Shown: one piece after another, positions 34,929 to 47,319 of the stretch | Numbering within the stretch: position 1 is the first letter of the stretch | Layout of the letters: each line of letters starts with the position of its first letter | From: Capitulum mitella | Taxonomy: Eukaryota > Arthropoda > Thecostraca > Pollicipedomorpha > Pollicipedidae | Direction of reading: 5' to 3' | NCBI GenBank assembly: GCA_030062745.1 | Contig: CP099846.1 | Coordinates: 992,001 to 1,056,000 of the forward strand | DNA: 64,000 nt | Made by a program: the position numbers and the translations under genes | Notes under the pieces: model-generated | Databases searched by the model: none | What the model saw: only the letters and a program-made list of their open reading frames with translations | Told to the model about the DNA's origin: nothing

Positions 34929-36148
34929 TTTACCCGTCCCCGACTGGGGGTGGGCAGTTGACTGCCCCCCCTGAGGTTTTTCTGGGATTGCGAGAGAACC
35001 AACAAACACAGAGTCACGAAAGTTTATGTACCTTTTGCTCCATCAATTTTACATCTCGTAGCAAAATTTTGACCTCAGGTCAGGTCAGGTGCCTGACCTA
35101 GGTCAGGTCAAACAGACCTATGTCAAAAAAGTTTAGCGCCCTGGAACTTAAAACAAGATACCTCAATAATACTTTCAGGGATTAGTGATCGTGACAGATG
35201 CAACAAATCTGCTATCTCGGATTTTTTGGAATTTTCCTGGTCATTAACCTAAGGTCAAGCCCATTTTTAAGACATATCGCCTTTTTCGGAAATTGACGGA
35301 ATATTTCATAACATGTTTAGTGTGGAGTGAAGCAGACATCTAGTTACCACCATTGGGCAAAGTACCAGTGACTTCCAGCCATTGACCTGAGGTCAGGTCA
35401 CGAATAACTGTAGTGGGCCAAAATGCACCACCGTCAAAATCGACGATGAATTACTCAGAATGGGTAGAAAATGGCAGAATTAGCTTGCACAGACGTAATT
35501 AATACCAGGAGCCTCAAAAAGTTTGAAAAAGTAGCATATTTTGGAAATAAACAGGCTCTCGCAAGTAAAGCTCCGCCAACTTTGTAGATTGGTAACTAAT
35601 GTATTTTTTCAAAATTTAAGCAGGAGAAGCCATCACAAGAACCACAAAGATCAATAAAATTGACATAGATCGTCTTTTTTCGCGAAAATAAAGGAACGCC
35701 AGAATTAGTTCCCGTCAATTTGGTACCGCATACGGCAGCGGCGCACACTGACAGCTGGCGGGAGAATTACGGTGTCGTTAACTCAACGTTTTGGCGTATA
35801 TATTGAACAAATCTGGGGCAAATTAGACGTGTATCGGTATCCGCGGACCTTTACTTGTGCGCTGGTGCCTTTACCTATGCGTTATTAGTCACAGCCCTTG
35901 AGATTCAGGCCATTTCTCGGTCTCATGCAGTCGGCTATGAGAAAACATATATAGGGCGCAAATTGGCTTACATATTATGTAAAACTAAAAACGAGACCAG
36001 TTTCGAGCTCTACTCGTCACAGGCTTTCCAACGGTGTGCTTATTTTTATCGTGCGACCAACCGTTCGTGAGTTAGAGGGGGGCAGTCAACTGCCCCCCCC
36101 CCCCAGTCGCCCATGTTCGAGACGGACCGACGGTCGTGCGCGGGTTAA
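34929..36148 (-). mobile_element. piggyBac-like non-autonomous element, family B, reverse orientation
   Basis: Ends are TTTACCCGTCCCCGACTGGGG at the left and CGTGCGCGGGTTAA at the right (36145-36148). Hairpins lie just inside both ends: GGGCAGT/ACTGCCC around 34952-34967, and GGGGGGCAGT, CA, ACTGCCCCCC at 36077-36098. The interior has TGACCTAGGTCA at 35095-35106 within a run of further half-sites. No transposase. Confidence 0.75.
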
Positions 36149-39100
36149 ACAGACTTTTTCCCCAGCTTTTGGTGCTGGTGTGCACTTGTGTTCTCTAATT
36201 TGCCTGTTTTTTGTTCAGGTCTGTACCCATTGACATTTGTCAGGTCTTTGCCCTTGGACATCCATCTATATGATGGCGAATGATGCAAACTTCTGTCTCT
36301 TATGTCGTCTGCGTGTACAACACGAATTCAACATTATTATAACGTGTATTTGTAAATGACTGAAGGGCAGTTTTCGGGCACAACATTAAAGTATAACTCG
36401 AAGCTCAGTAACAAAGCTCTTATGGACTATTACACGAGAACGCAATCATTGTCACGAGCACTTGCCAAAGCAGCTTTGTCAAGGGCCTTGTCCAGCATGT
36501 TAACCAGGGGGGGGGGCTCAGCCCCACAGTGGAGTCACCAGTCCCCCTTCAAGGCAAAACCAGGCAATTGTGGGGGGGGGGGAGGCAGTTGGAATGTTCA
36601 TAATCATTAAGTCTGAAATATATTTTCTGCGGAGACGTAGCTTTTTTAACGCGAAGTCATTGCAGACATGTACGATAAATGCCGGATTTTCTGTAGTCGC
36701 ATAAGAAATTTCCAAATGCAAAGTCACTGCAAAATGCCTCGTCCATCAGCTTTTCTTGCGATTAAATCACAGGTGGCAGTGTATGGAAATAACATATGCT
36801 AATACCATTGTTATGCTGCAATGACACCGAAAGGGAAAACCGAAAACAATCTAGCCGAACTATGAGGGAAAAGGGCGGGGTAGATAGTAGGCTAAAGGCA
36901 AAAAAGGAAGATAAAAAAACACAATTGTCTTGTACGCAGCCATATGCTGGAAACCAACACTGCTGTAGTTCTAAGTGGTCTACTTTTGAAGAATGTAGGT
37001 TTTTTTAAATAATGCATTTTGCCTTGAATATGACCGTTTTTTGCAACCAATTGCTTTCTCATGAAGTTTGGTTCGTTTTAGCCACACAATCAAATAAACT
37101 TAGAACTCACTGAAATGCAAAATGACCCGGTATTTCAGCCGACATGGCCTATAGCACGTCTTGGTACGATTTCGAAGTCAAAGTGCCCTAAAATCAACCA
37201 ATTTCTTGGAAGCGGAATGATATACGTTGGGATGACTTGTCTGATTACAGCCAACAAACACATCGAATAAGATGAATAACGGAAATTTCGAGCGGGAAAA
37301 TGCGAACTGTCGGACATCAACGTACATTTATCCGCACATCAATGTACGGATTAAGGTGGAAAAGTAACTATTTCGTCAGACAAAACATGGAATGAGAAAA
37401 CATCAAATGTAAAATATTCAACACAAATATCGAAGCAGTATAAACACCAACCTGCCATATACCAAGCGTTGATGGCTAAATGGCAGAATGTCGGGATAGG
37501 GATCAATAACATATCGGACAAATATCTAAGTCAATGATATCGCAATACGGACACCTAGTAGCGCACGCGCACTGACTTTTCCCTAAAACTGTACGGGGAT
37601 ATCTCAGCAGGACCGCCGTGAATTTTTTGCATTGTTTACACGTAACTTTCCAAATGTCTTCGCTATTTAGCTAAAACTGAAATGACTATTCCGGTTGTCT
37701 CATAGGTTACTGAACTGAACCGATTAGACGAATACCCTGGTTGCACCACTGGACCTGGTGGTGTGCTTGCAAAAATGCTGGATTTTCACGTCATATAGTG
37801 TAGAGGGTTCGGGTCCTGGGCGTCGAAAAATTGCCCATCCTGTTTTCCCAGCAGTCTTTTGATCCCATCCCTGGCATCCCTGGCATCAGGAGTCTGTGAC
37901 TCCTGTTGCCAGGGATCTTTCACCTGATAATAACGCATGACAGTGGACTAGAAAACGTTTTTCCAGCGTCTCGGATAGAATAATCGCAGAACATACCGCC
38001 GATCTCTGGCGACGGCCCGCGCTGATTACCGTATCTGCCAACGACAGTCAGCTTGGGAAGAACTTGAATCCCGTCCGTGACTTTGACAGGCAGAAGTCCT
38101 GACCACCTCGCCATCAGGTTCATGTCTTTTATAATCTTCATCCATTGAGATATCAAGCTGTTGCATATTGCCCCACTCCATGGTTTGTAATGCAAAAGTT
38201 GGCCATTCCATACCAGCTCATGTGCGATGCCCGTGCCTGATACTGATGCCTGATGATGATGATGATAAAAAGTATACCCTCGCGATGATTTGTTCATCCA
38301 ATATTTCGTCCCGCAATATTTTTCCGTTTCGATAAATATCGCTTTTAGATATTTATCCATATTGGACATCTTGCCGTTCCAAGTTTTCCCGTATGATGTT
38401 GATGTCTGTCGACAATTGCCCTGTGTAATGCTTTACTTCTGACATTTTGTTTTCAAGATTTCCGCACTCGATACTCCACCATACGGCATTCTGTGGGGTA
38501 ACTGTGTCATCCCTAGTTCTAAAGATAAATGCGTGCTAGAAACCAATGATGTATGGTAAAAAGCATATACATCGCACGGGATATGAAAGAAATTTGATCA
38601 GTTTTGACAGTTTCTTATCCTAACCATTGCTGATTTTTCCTGCAGATGTTCTAATGCTGTAAAGCTAAGTTTATTGGTCATGGCGTGGAGTCTACATGTC
38701 TACAGCCATTTCCTTGCAAATACCGTGCGTTCGTTCAGTATTTTATCCTCATCATTATTGATTTTTCATGCAGTTGTTTTAATGCTTCATATGTAAGTTC
38801 ACTGGTCTCCATGCGGCATATAGATATATACATTCTTGTACTCGCGAGTAGCAGTGTTTCGCATCCCTTTGCATGTCACAGTGCCATCATTTCAAGGGGC
38901 CCCCGTATCTCACGAAATCGCCTCCACCCTCGTAACCACTCACATACTACTTTGCAGACGCTAGCGATTTGTGAGGCTAGAAACACCCATAAGAGCACAG
39001 TCTCCTCTAGATACCCGACGATGAAAGCACATCTACCATAGGAAAGATAGCGCGCTCCTTGTTACATACTGAGGGAGAAGTGTCGGTGACAGTCCTGTTC

Positions 39101-39439
39101 GGAAATTCTCAGCTCCTGTTCGGGACGTGGTCGTTGCACACTGTACAGGTCACAGAGTTCGTAACATGGAGCAAAGAAAGGCTGTATTAACCTACATGTA
39201 CCGTAGGAATGACATCAAAACATCTAAAGGTGTGCTTGTGAATCATTCAGATGTTCGTAGCGTCACAAGGAACACAGCCAGTTAAGCAATGCAACAACAT
39301 AGCATAGCATAGCTAAACCAATTTCCCGCTCGGCATTGCAGGATTATTGTACACCAACAAATACCTTTTAATTATGATGCATAAAGGCGGCATACGATGA
39401 GGGCTGCTGGTCTCCCGGTTGCGCATCTGATTTACCGTG
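36149..39439. other. Mostly unassigned AT-rich region
   Basis: Nothing convincing was found apart from the hairpin at 37876-37916 and one minus frame at 38369-37920 (149 residues) that matches no family I know. A weak tandem duplication of about 130 bp (GATTTTTCCTGCAG / GATTTTTCATGCAG) begins near 38631 and 38760. Confidence 0.3.
37876..37916. repeat. 19-bp hairpin
   Basis: ATCCCTGGCATCAGGAGTC, loop TGT, then GACTCCTGTTGCCAGGGAT; one mismatch in the stem. A second CCCTGGCAT just upstream slips with the left arm. It could be a transposon end or the base of a small structured RNA, but no partner was found. Confidence 0.8.
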
Positions 39440-40215
39440 AGACAGGGATATCGATTTGTATTGAGAGGGCCATGGCCCACCCAATGCTGGTTTGCGCCCA
39501 CCCAATATTTTCTGTCGGTTTTAAAGGTAAACGGGCAATGATAACGAAAAGAATGGCCGTAATAGGTAAGAGAAAGACGGAAAGTAAAGAATATAGCCCA
39601 AAGAAATGTATCTATTTATATTTCTATCCTCTATCTAGGTATACCTATACAAATGGGGATAAATGCAATTTTCTATTCGATAAGTAGTAACAAAAAAACT
39701 TATAAATTCCGATGGTCAAAATAAAGTGGGCTAAATCGGTTGAGAAACCCACATTTGGGGGAGGTTAGGTTGCCGGGCTCTCGGCTCGGCCCCTCAAACA
39801 TTTGCAGAAATCGACGCTCATGCCGTGAGACACGCCACAGCAGCAGCTCGAGCCTGCGACCTTGAATCGGAGACGCTGAACGAGCAGATGACTTTCGCTG
39901 GCGGTTGTGTTGATGTGCTTAAGTGAGGTGGTCGCTTGAGGAGGTTGCGGGATGCGGTCAGGTGTGTCAAGCTGAGCCAGGCATGCTGTGAGATCACACG
40001 ACAGTTCTGAAAGTTAGCGGTATGACATGCAGATGTTTTTTCCATAGAGATGTGTTTCTCGTTTTGAAGTTTTGTCGTGGCTAACCACGGGCGTTGAAAG
40101 GGGGGGGGGGGGCAGGGGGAAGCTTCTCCCAACTTTGGACAACACGTAACATTAACCCTATAGCGTCGCACGGAAAGAAACGAGCAAAAAATGCGTTTGC
40201 CCCTCCCCATCTCCA
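39440..40215 (-). repeat. Dispersed repeat, family C, reverse orientation
   Basis: Inverted relative of 13262-13860. It shares GGGCTAAATCGGTTGAGAAA, the GCTCGGCCCC block and CATCTCCACAGAGGTTCCACC. Extra sequence of unknown origin (about 39830-40140, with a poly-G run at 40099) lies between the matching parts. Confidence 0.55.
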
Positions 40216-40288
40216 CAGAGGTTCCACCGCTCCCATGGCTAACTATAGTAATTGCAGGAAATACGGAAAATACAGATGATTTAAGAGT

Positions 40289-42508
40289 ATGTCTGCCAAG
40301 ACAGCCCACGCTCAGCCCACGGTCAGCCCAAACTCGAGACCCCTTTAAAATCGCCCAAAACGCGTCAGTGGATAAATGCTGACTAATGGGCTCATTGACA
40401 CCACCAGACGTCAGTTGCATCTACTACTTTGCACTCCAGAACACAAACACAAAACACCACAAAAATGCCGCGGAAACAAATATACTTTAAATCCCAACAA
40501 ACAGGTACTCAAAATGTTTGTCTCGGGCTGTTGAATCCAAAAATATAGCATACACTACATTTTACTTATAACATTTTGAATTTTTGCGAGAGATAACCGT
40601 TTTTTTTTTACCCCATTCCTTATTTCCCATTGGATTTAACATGTAACCCTATGGAACTGATTTCGGTGGACCCCTTCGATTTCGCCATTTTTTTTTTGTA
40701 CTGATGCCTAGAACCGCAATACTCTTGAAACCATGACCGGAACTCCATCGCATTGATATTCACACAGTCAAATTGGGCTCCAAAAAATATATGTCAAAAC
40801 CACATTTTTTATGTTTTTCCAATCCCCGTCAAACGGGTACTCAAAATGTTCGTCTTGTGCTGCTGAGTCCAAAAATAACGCATCTGTAACATCTGAGTAG
40901 TAATTGTTTGAGTTGTTGCGAAAGGAAACCATTTTTGTACCCTATGGTTTATTTCCCATTGGATTTAACATAGGAACCCATGGAACTGATTTCGGCGGAC
41001 CCTTTCGATTTCCCCCATTTCTCCTCTACAGGTACCTAGAACCGCAGTACACATGAAAACATCACCAGAACTTCATCGCAGTAATATCCACACGGTCAAA
41101 TCGGGCTTAAAAAAATATACGTCAAAACCAAATTTCTCAATAGTATGCCAAACCGGATCAAACAGGTATTCAGAATGTTTGTCTTGTGCCGCTGAGTCCG
41201 AAAACAGCACATTTATAACATTTAGCTTGTAATTTTTTGAGTTATTGCGGAAGGAAACCGTTTTTGTATCCTATGCTTTATTTCCCATTGGATTTAACAT
41301 AGGACCCTATGTAACTGATTTCGGCGGACCCCTTCGATTTCGCCCATTTCTTCTGTACTGGTATTCAGAACCACAATACACATGAAACTATCACCAGAAG
41401 CTCAACGCATCGATATTCACATGGTCGAATTTGGCTTAAAAAAATATACGTCAAAAACACATTTTTCACGTTCTTCTAAACCGGGTCAAACACATACTCA
41501 AAATATTCGTCTTGTGCTGCTGAGTTAAAGAATAACGCATTTACGACATTAAACCAATAACGTTTTGAGTTGCTGCGAAACGAAGTCGTTGTTGTACCCT
41601 ACTGTACTGTACTGTACTCAGTACAGTACCTTTACTGGGTTAAATAAAAATAGGTGAAAACCACACTTTTTAATTTTTGGAGCCCGATTTCACCGTGTGA
41701 ATATTAATACCATGAACTTCTGTTGATGTTTTCATGTGTATTGAGGTTCTGGGTACCAGTACAGAAGAAATGGGCGAAAGCGCAGGGGTCCGCCGAAATC
41801 ATTTACATAGGGTCCTATGTTAAATCCAATGGGAAATAAAGCATAGGGTACAAAAACGGTTTCCTTTTGCAGTAACTCAAAACGCTACGAGCTAAATGTT
41901 ACAAATGCGCTATATTTGGACTCAGCGGCACAAGACGAACATTCTGAGTACCTGTTTGACGCGGTTTGGAATACTATTAAGAAATTTGGTTTTGACGTGT
42001 ATTTTTTGGAGCCCGATTTCACCGTGTGGATATCAGTGCGATGAAGTTCTGGTGGTGGTTTCATGTGCACTGCGGTTTTAGGTACCAGTACAGAAGAAAT
42101 GGGCGAAATCGAAAGGGTCCGCCGAAATCAGTTCCATAGGGTTCCATGGTAAACCCAATGGGAAATAAAGAATGGGGTAAAAAAAACGTTATCTTTCGCA
42201 ATAACTCAAAATGTTATAAGCAAAATGCAGTGCGTGCTGTATTTTTGGACTCAGCAGCTCGAGACAAAGATTTTGAGTATCTATTTGTTGGGGTTTAAAG
42301 TACATTTGTCTCTGCGACATTTTGTGGTGTTTTTTGTTTTGTACTCTGGAGTGCTAAGTAATAGATGCGATTGACGTCTGATTTTGTCAATGAGCTCAGT
42401 TAGTCAACACCTATCTACTGACGCGTTTTGGGCGATTTTAAAGGGGTCTCGAGTTTGGGTTGACCGTGGGCTGACCATGGGCTGAGCGTGGGCTGTCTTG
42501 TCAGACAT
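40289..42508. mobile_element. Foldback (FB/Phantom-like) element 2, repeat-only
   Basis: Begins ATGTCTGCCAAGACAGCCC and ends with the inverse of ATGTCTGACAAGACAGCCC, nearly the same tip as element 1. The flanks TTTAAGAGT (40280-40288) and TTCAACAGT (42509-42517) agree at 7 of 9 bases, a worn 9-bp target duplication. The 11-bp AGCCCACGSTC subterminal repeats are present, with one more on the right tip than on the left. The left arm has units of about 330 bp near 40510, 40842, 41177 and 41500. The right arm has inverted units near 41820 and 42150. There is no coding capacity. The arms are more diverged than those of element 1, so this insertion is older. Confidence 0.85.
41600..41635. repeat. 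Central palindrome between the arms of foldback element 2
   Basis: A GTACT/TACTG run containing GTACTGTACT, C, AGTACAGTAC lies exactly where the left arm's direct units give way to the inverted right arm. Confidence 0.75.
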
Positions 42509-42517
42509 TTCAACAGT

Positions 42518-43850
42518 TCTGATAGTGGCATTACAGTGATTTGGCATTTCTGTGCACTCTGTCTCAACTTAAGTAGTTTCAAAACTATTGGCGACCTCGC
42601 TTGTTCCAATATCTCTATTTGTTCGATTCTTCTCCTTTCACAAGGTCTTCTCGCCAATTCTTTTCGTCAGACACACAGAGCTCCCACTTTTACCGCCTAT
42701 ATTCTTGACGCCCAACACTGACCACTCGCAGCACTAGCACTTCACTACATCACGAGCGTCACCGGGTCCACCACATGTTGAACTGATAAATAAATAGATA
42801 GATACTGGGCGAAAACCGGCTCTGCTTGTGTACTGTCTACGAACGAAATGAAAGAAAGGGATGGTGCAATTATGATATCATAAAAAACAGGAGGCGTTTT
42901 TCAATCCGAATGTTCCGGAAAGACTAGGCTTTGACCAATGGACGGGCGTGAGAACGCACGGAATTCGAAGAACTGACTGATGCAAGGCGGATGCAAGAAT
43001 TCAGAAGTTTCCGCTAAGGTAAGCTATTTCAAGGTTAGAAAAGGAAGTATCGCTTAACATTACGTATATGGTTCACCTAGCAGCGCTGCGGCACGATTGA
43101 TGCACTTGAGGCGTTAATAAGCTCTCAGACGTCTTTGTTTCATTCCCTTCAGTGCCGACCCTGGGAACTGGAGTTGAAGGCATCTGGTAACCTTAGACAG
43201 TCTTCATAAACCAAACATGTTTCGTAGGAAAATCTCTGGAGAGATTTAGAGAAATTTCGGAAACATTCAAATCTGAAGGCTCTCCGAGACCGGAACTCTG
43301 AAGATATGACGTGGTCTTTGTTACACATAGATCCAAAAAGTCAGACTGTTTCCAAACTAATACCATTTGAAACTGGGGATGTCAGTGTTCATGAACCTTG
43401 TTGAACGAAGTAAGCGGCAACCCCTAATCTTTATATTATCTTAGAAACGTCTGTTTGTCTGTCTGTTGTCAAATCTTTGCTGCGGTCCACGGACAAAACG
43501 GATTGGTGGATCGGCACATGTCGTAACGTTCGAAAGATTTTGTGTGCCGCCAGAAAATCCGCTAATTTTCGTCGCGCTGCGACACATCGCTGATGCCTGC
43601 CTCACGCTTCAAGGGTGATTTTAGCCCATAGGGTTAACACTTAAAACGGGAAAAGCAACCAGCGCCAAACGTGGTTTCAGTTCCCACGAGTTTTCTCGGC
43701 GAACACAGGTCAGACCGTTTCGAAACGCGTCAGCTTAGAACGACGATTGAACGGGTGATCGAGTGGCACATAGCACGTTTCAATGCTCGAGGCACGAGCC
43801 ACGCGCAAACGACAGAAATGTGAAAATGCCATTTCTGGGCGCTTTTTCTT
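42518..43850. other. No gene recognised
   Basis: Includes short simple repeats (AATAAATAGATAGAT near 42788; GTCTGTTTGTCTGTCTGTTG near 43450). Ends at the left boundary of duplication copy 2. Confidence 0.3.
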
Positions 43851-44420
43851 CTCGATTACACTCAAAAGTGATACAGCTACCAGGACCTAACGATCTTCAG
43901 GGGCCTCACAGAATTAATGGACCTGGGTGGCCTACGCTACGGTGTTCGAGCCTACTGGGGGTCCCGGCTTAGGTCCGAGAAATGGCTTCGTGCCGATTAC
44001 ACTCAAAGCTGGTCCAGCGACCAGAACCTCACAGCGTTCAGGGGCCTCGCAGAATTCAAGAACTTGGATGGCCTGCGCTAAACCGGTGTTCGAACCCTTC
44101 TACGGGCCCCGTTTAGGTAAGAGGGTCTCGTACCGATACACTCAGAAGTAAACCAGAGCCCGAGAACCTGTGTTTTCTGAGTGGCCTTACAGAATGGACT
44201 CAGGTGGCCTTCGCTAAACCAGAGACCGTCTCTCAGGAGGCGCGCAATCATCCCGCCGTAAGAGGTTCTCGTACCAGAAGTGACCCAGAGATCGGGAACT
44301 TACAATTTTTACAAGGTCTCTCGGAAAAGAATCGACAGGACTGCCCTGACAAAAAGCTCGGACCATACTAAGGGGCCCCGGCTTCCATTCGAGAGACGCT
44401 CTCTTGTCAGTTATTCTCAG
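43851..44420 (+). repeat. Degenerate tandem repeat, about 140 bp unit (copy 2)
   Basis: Same array as 8713-9300, with units starting near 43855, 43997 and 44132. Confidence 0.7.
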
Positions 44421-45252
44421 AAGTGGTCCTAGCCACTTCTGGCCTCTTCTGGGTGTCACAAGTCCTTTCTTGTTTTTTTTAAGGTGTTTTAAGGGCACGC
44501 TTTTTGTGTCCTAACTGACGACAAAGTTGTTAAATTCTCGAACCCATTCAGCATTGATTTGATACGATTCAGAATGAGTTACAGTCCTGGTCTACTGAAC
44601 TCGTTCGGCTTTCCTTATGACGGAAACTGCAAAAATGAGACAAAACAGGCCAAGAATCGTGGGTTTTACCTGGCGCGGTTGCACTGGACTGGCCAAAGCT
44701 CCGTCCACTGTGGGCCGGGCGTCCATATGGTTTTGGACCGAATCATGAACTGATTTAGTTATGGACTATGGATGGATTGTGGATGGATTAGAGACTATAG
44801 ATTTAGTTATGGGCTGGACCCTAATGAATCGATTCACTTCACGTGACTCAGCCTCAGACCTGCAGTAGACAAAGAAAAATGGGTGATTATACTTCGTGGC
44901 ACCGATAAATATGTCAGGTAGTTACGAAAGTTCCTCTCAGAGTTTGGAAACTTTTAGGCATTCCAAATTTTACCGTTATACCTTTAGCCATTTTCAAGCT
45001 GATTGCATCTTCCAACATGTCTTGACACTAGCTCAGGTCAAACTTTTCTGCCGCTGGCTGTGTGAGGGACGTGACAAACAACATTCGTTTGCTTGGCTCC
45101 GAGTCGTGCGACTTATGCGGTCTCATCCACACCAACGTCATCGGTAGCCATTTAAGCCAGTTGATCGGAATCAGGGTGCGGAAGCGAAAACTCCACCACG
45201 CCGTGCTTCTGAGGGCGTCAGCAGGCGGCAGCCGGGTGCCCTCAGGCCGCTG

Positions 45253-46359
45253 CTACTGCATCGGGATCCGCTTCTCACAGACGTACGGCTTGGCCTGCAG
45301 GCAGTCGGCGTCCTGGGCCCCGTTCCAGCCGAGAGCGGCGCAGTTTTCGGCGACGCCGCCGTCCGGCTGGCCGCTGTCCCATCCGTCGGACGTCCTGGAC
45401 GAGGGTGGCGTCGGCTGGCCCACGCGTCCCTGCGGCGTGCGCCACACGCCCTCCTCCTCTGCGTCGCTCCAGCCGGACCAGATGGGTCTCGCGCTCAGAT
45501 TGGCCAGGACCTTGACAGCGTCGTAAAGCTGCCAGGTCTCAGGCACCAGCAGGTGGCCGTGAACGTCGACGCAGCTCTGTTCGGCGGCGGTGTGGGACAG
45601 GGGAGCGTTCAGCACCACGAGGAGGCAGTAGTCCAGCAGCGCCACCCAGCCGGGCTGGCAGGGTGAGCCGCCCTCCACACTCGGAGCGGACGTGCACAGT
45701 ACCGGGTTGCTCTGGCCGCAGTCGACCGTCTCGACGTAGCCGCGCAGCAGGTCACAGCCGTCGGTCAGGTTGGTGTCGACGCGAACAATGGACGGCTGGA
45801 AGGGCCATGTGAAGGGCTGGTCGGCCGTGTCGAAGGCATCCGAACCGTTGCGCCGGACTCCCATCCAGAAGCGGTAGGCGAAGTTCTTGGCGAAGCGCAG
45901 CTCAGCATCGGAGGCGGGAAGATACGGGCGTGCCGAGTGCCACGTCCTGGCGCACACCGCCTCCAGGGCCGACCCATTCCAGCTGGTCTGCTCTTCGCTG
46001 CGCCCGTAGCACCAGTCGATGTAGATTTTGAAGCCGACGGGACAGGCGGTCGAGACGGCGGGGGCTGAGAAGGTGACGGAACGGGGTCGGGCCGCCGGCG
46101 TGACGGTCGGTGACGAGATGTCGGCGATCAGCTGACAATGGCCGTCGTCCGGGTCAAAGTTAACGGCGGCGCAGCCGTCCTCCCTGGCGCAGCGCACCGA
46201 GCAGTGTATCACCGACAGGAAGCCGGTGCGCTCCACCATCGGGTGCGGGAAGTGCACGCCCGGCAACGCAACCAGGCGGAGGGAGGATGCGGACACCAGG
46301 AGAGACATGAGGACCGTCACGGCACCTGCAGGGGTAGACGTCGTTTGACGATTGGTCAT
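45253..46359 (-). CDS. Secreted protein with apple/PAN-like segment and two C-type lectin domains, copy 2
   Basis: Paralogue or allele of the gene at 10126-11232: 368 codons from ATG at 46359, with the same leader, apple/PAN-like segment and two C-type lectin domains. All CTLD cysteines and the QPD triplet are kept. Compared with copy 1 it has S191I, D193R, A208Y, D251N, G325D, T329S, S330G, D346N and V367M. The first 190 codons appear identical. Three of the nine (S191I, D193R, A208Y) need two base changes in one codon. S191/D193 and A208 flank the long loop and the WND-equivalent position of the first domain. G325, T329 and S330 directly precede QPD in the second, and D346 lies in its WND-side loop. 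I saw one silent difference. The frame is intact, so both copies could be expressed. Confidence 0.85.
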   Translation of the reverse strand: MTNRQTTSTPAGAVTVLMSLLVSASSLRLVALPGVHFPHPMVERTGFLSVIHCSVRCAREDGCAAVNFDPDDGHCQLIADISSPTVTPAARPRSVTFSAPAVSTACPVGFKIYIDWCYGRSEEQTSWNGSALEAVCARTWHSARPYLPASDAELRFAKNFAYRFWMGVRRNGSDAFDTADQPFTWPFQPSIVRVDTNLTDGCDLLRGYVETVDCGQSNPVLCTSAPSVEGGSPCQPGWVALLDYCLLVVLNAPLSHTAAEQSCVDVHGHLLVPETWQLYDAVKVLANLSARPIWSGWSDAEEEGVWRTPQGRVGQPTPPSSRTSDGWDSGQPDGGVAENCAALGWNGAQDADCLQAKPYVCEKRIPMQ

Positions 46360-47032
46360 GATGGAACCACCGAGTTGGACTGAAATGCAGAAGCGCGATC
46401 GCCTGGATCGGATTACCTGTTTAGTGAATGTGGAAAAAGACACTAAGATGTGAAGCCGAAAACGTTGTCTAACATCAACTGTCCCGCGAAGCCTTCTTGT
46501 AGCAAACAGTGCTGTAGGTGAAACACTACCACGAATTTTGCCGGAGAAGATCTCGTTGAAATATACGGTTAACCAATAACTCAGAAGCTGGATGAAAGGT
46601 TTCAACTTGATTACTTCCACAGAAAAAACAGATTCATCGGAAGCAATCCTTCAGACATCAGCAAGCATTGCGCAGGTCCTCACGGTGTCGCTGAAGCTCT
46701 CTCTCCCGAGACAACTTCACGGCGACTCTGCGCCGCAGCGATTTACCGGTCACCGGTGGCTTCTTTCCGGCTGTGCTGCACTTTCAGGCCAGGTGTCAGG
46801 CGAACTTCACTACCGGACGTCGCAGCAGCGAATGGTTGTCGACCGCCGACACCGAGCAACCCCCTTTGTAGGTTGCCTGAGACTATAACATGCCGCGATG
46901 CCAGTTGTACGAAAAACCTCTGATACATGAAGAAAACGGCAATGCAAGTCATTATGCCTGGCCCATTAAGAAATGCTCCGCTCGCCACGATGTTATGGCC
47001 TTACCGCAATTTGGTATTATTATGTAATAACA
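46360..47032 (-). promoter_or_regulatory. Upstream region of lectin gene copy 2
   Basis: Counterpart of 11233-11905. It differs from copy 1 by scattered substitutions, including a cluster at about 46884-46960. Confidence 0.3.
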
Positions 47033-47269
47033 TTAACCCGCGCACGCCTGTCGGTCGGTTACGACCATGCCCGACTGGGGAGGTAGTTGGCCCCCCTCTC
47101 ACTCACGAACGGTTAGTCGCACGATAAAAATAAGCACACCGTTGGAAAGCCAGGGATGAGTAGAACTCGAAACTGGTCTCATTTTTTAGTTTTAGGTAAT
47201 ATGTAAGCAGTCTACGTCCTCTGTGTTTTATTATATCCGACTGCATATATATATATATATATATATATA

Positions 47270-47319
<50 letters not shown>

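Noticed and set aside
39818..40420. 200-residue minus frame
   Set aside because: It runs across the boundary of a family-C repeat and into the tip of foldback element 2, so it cannot be an ancestral gene.
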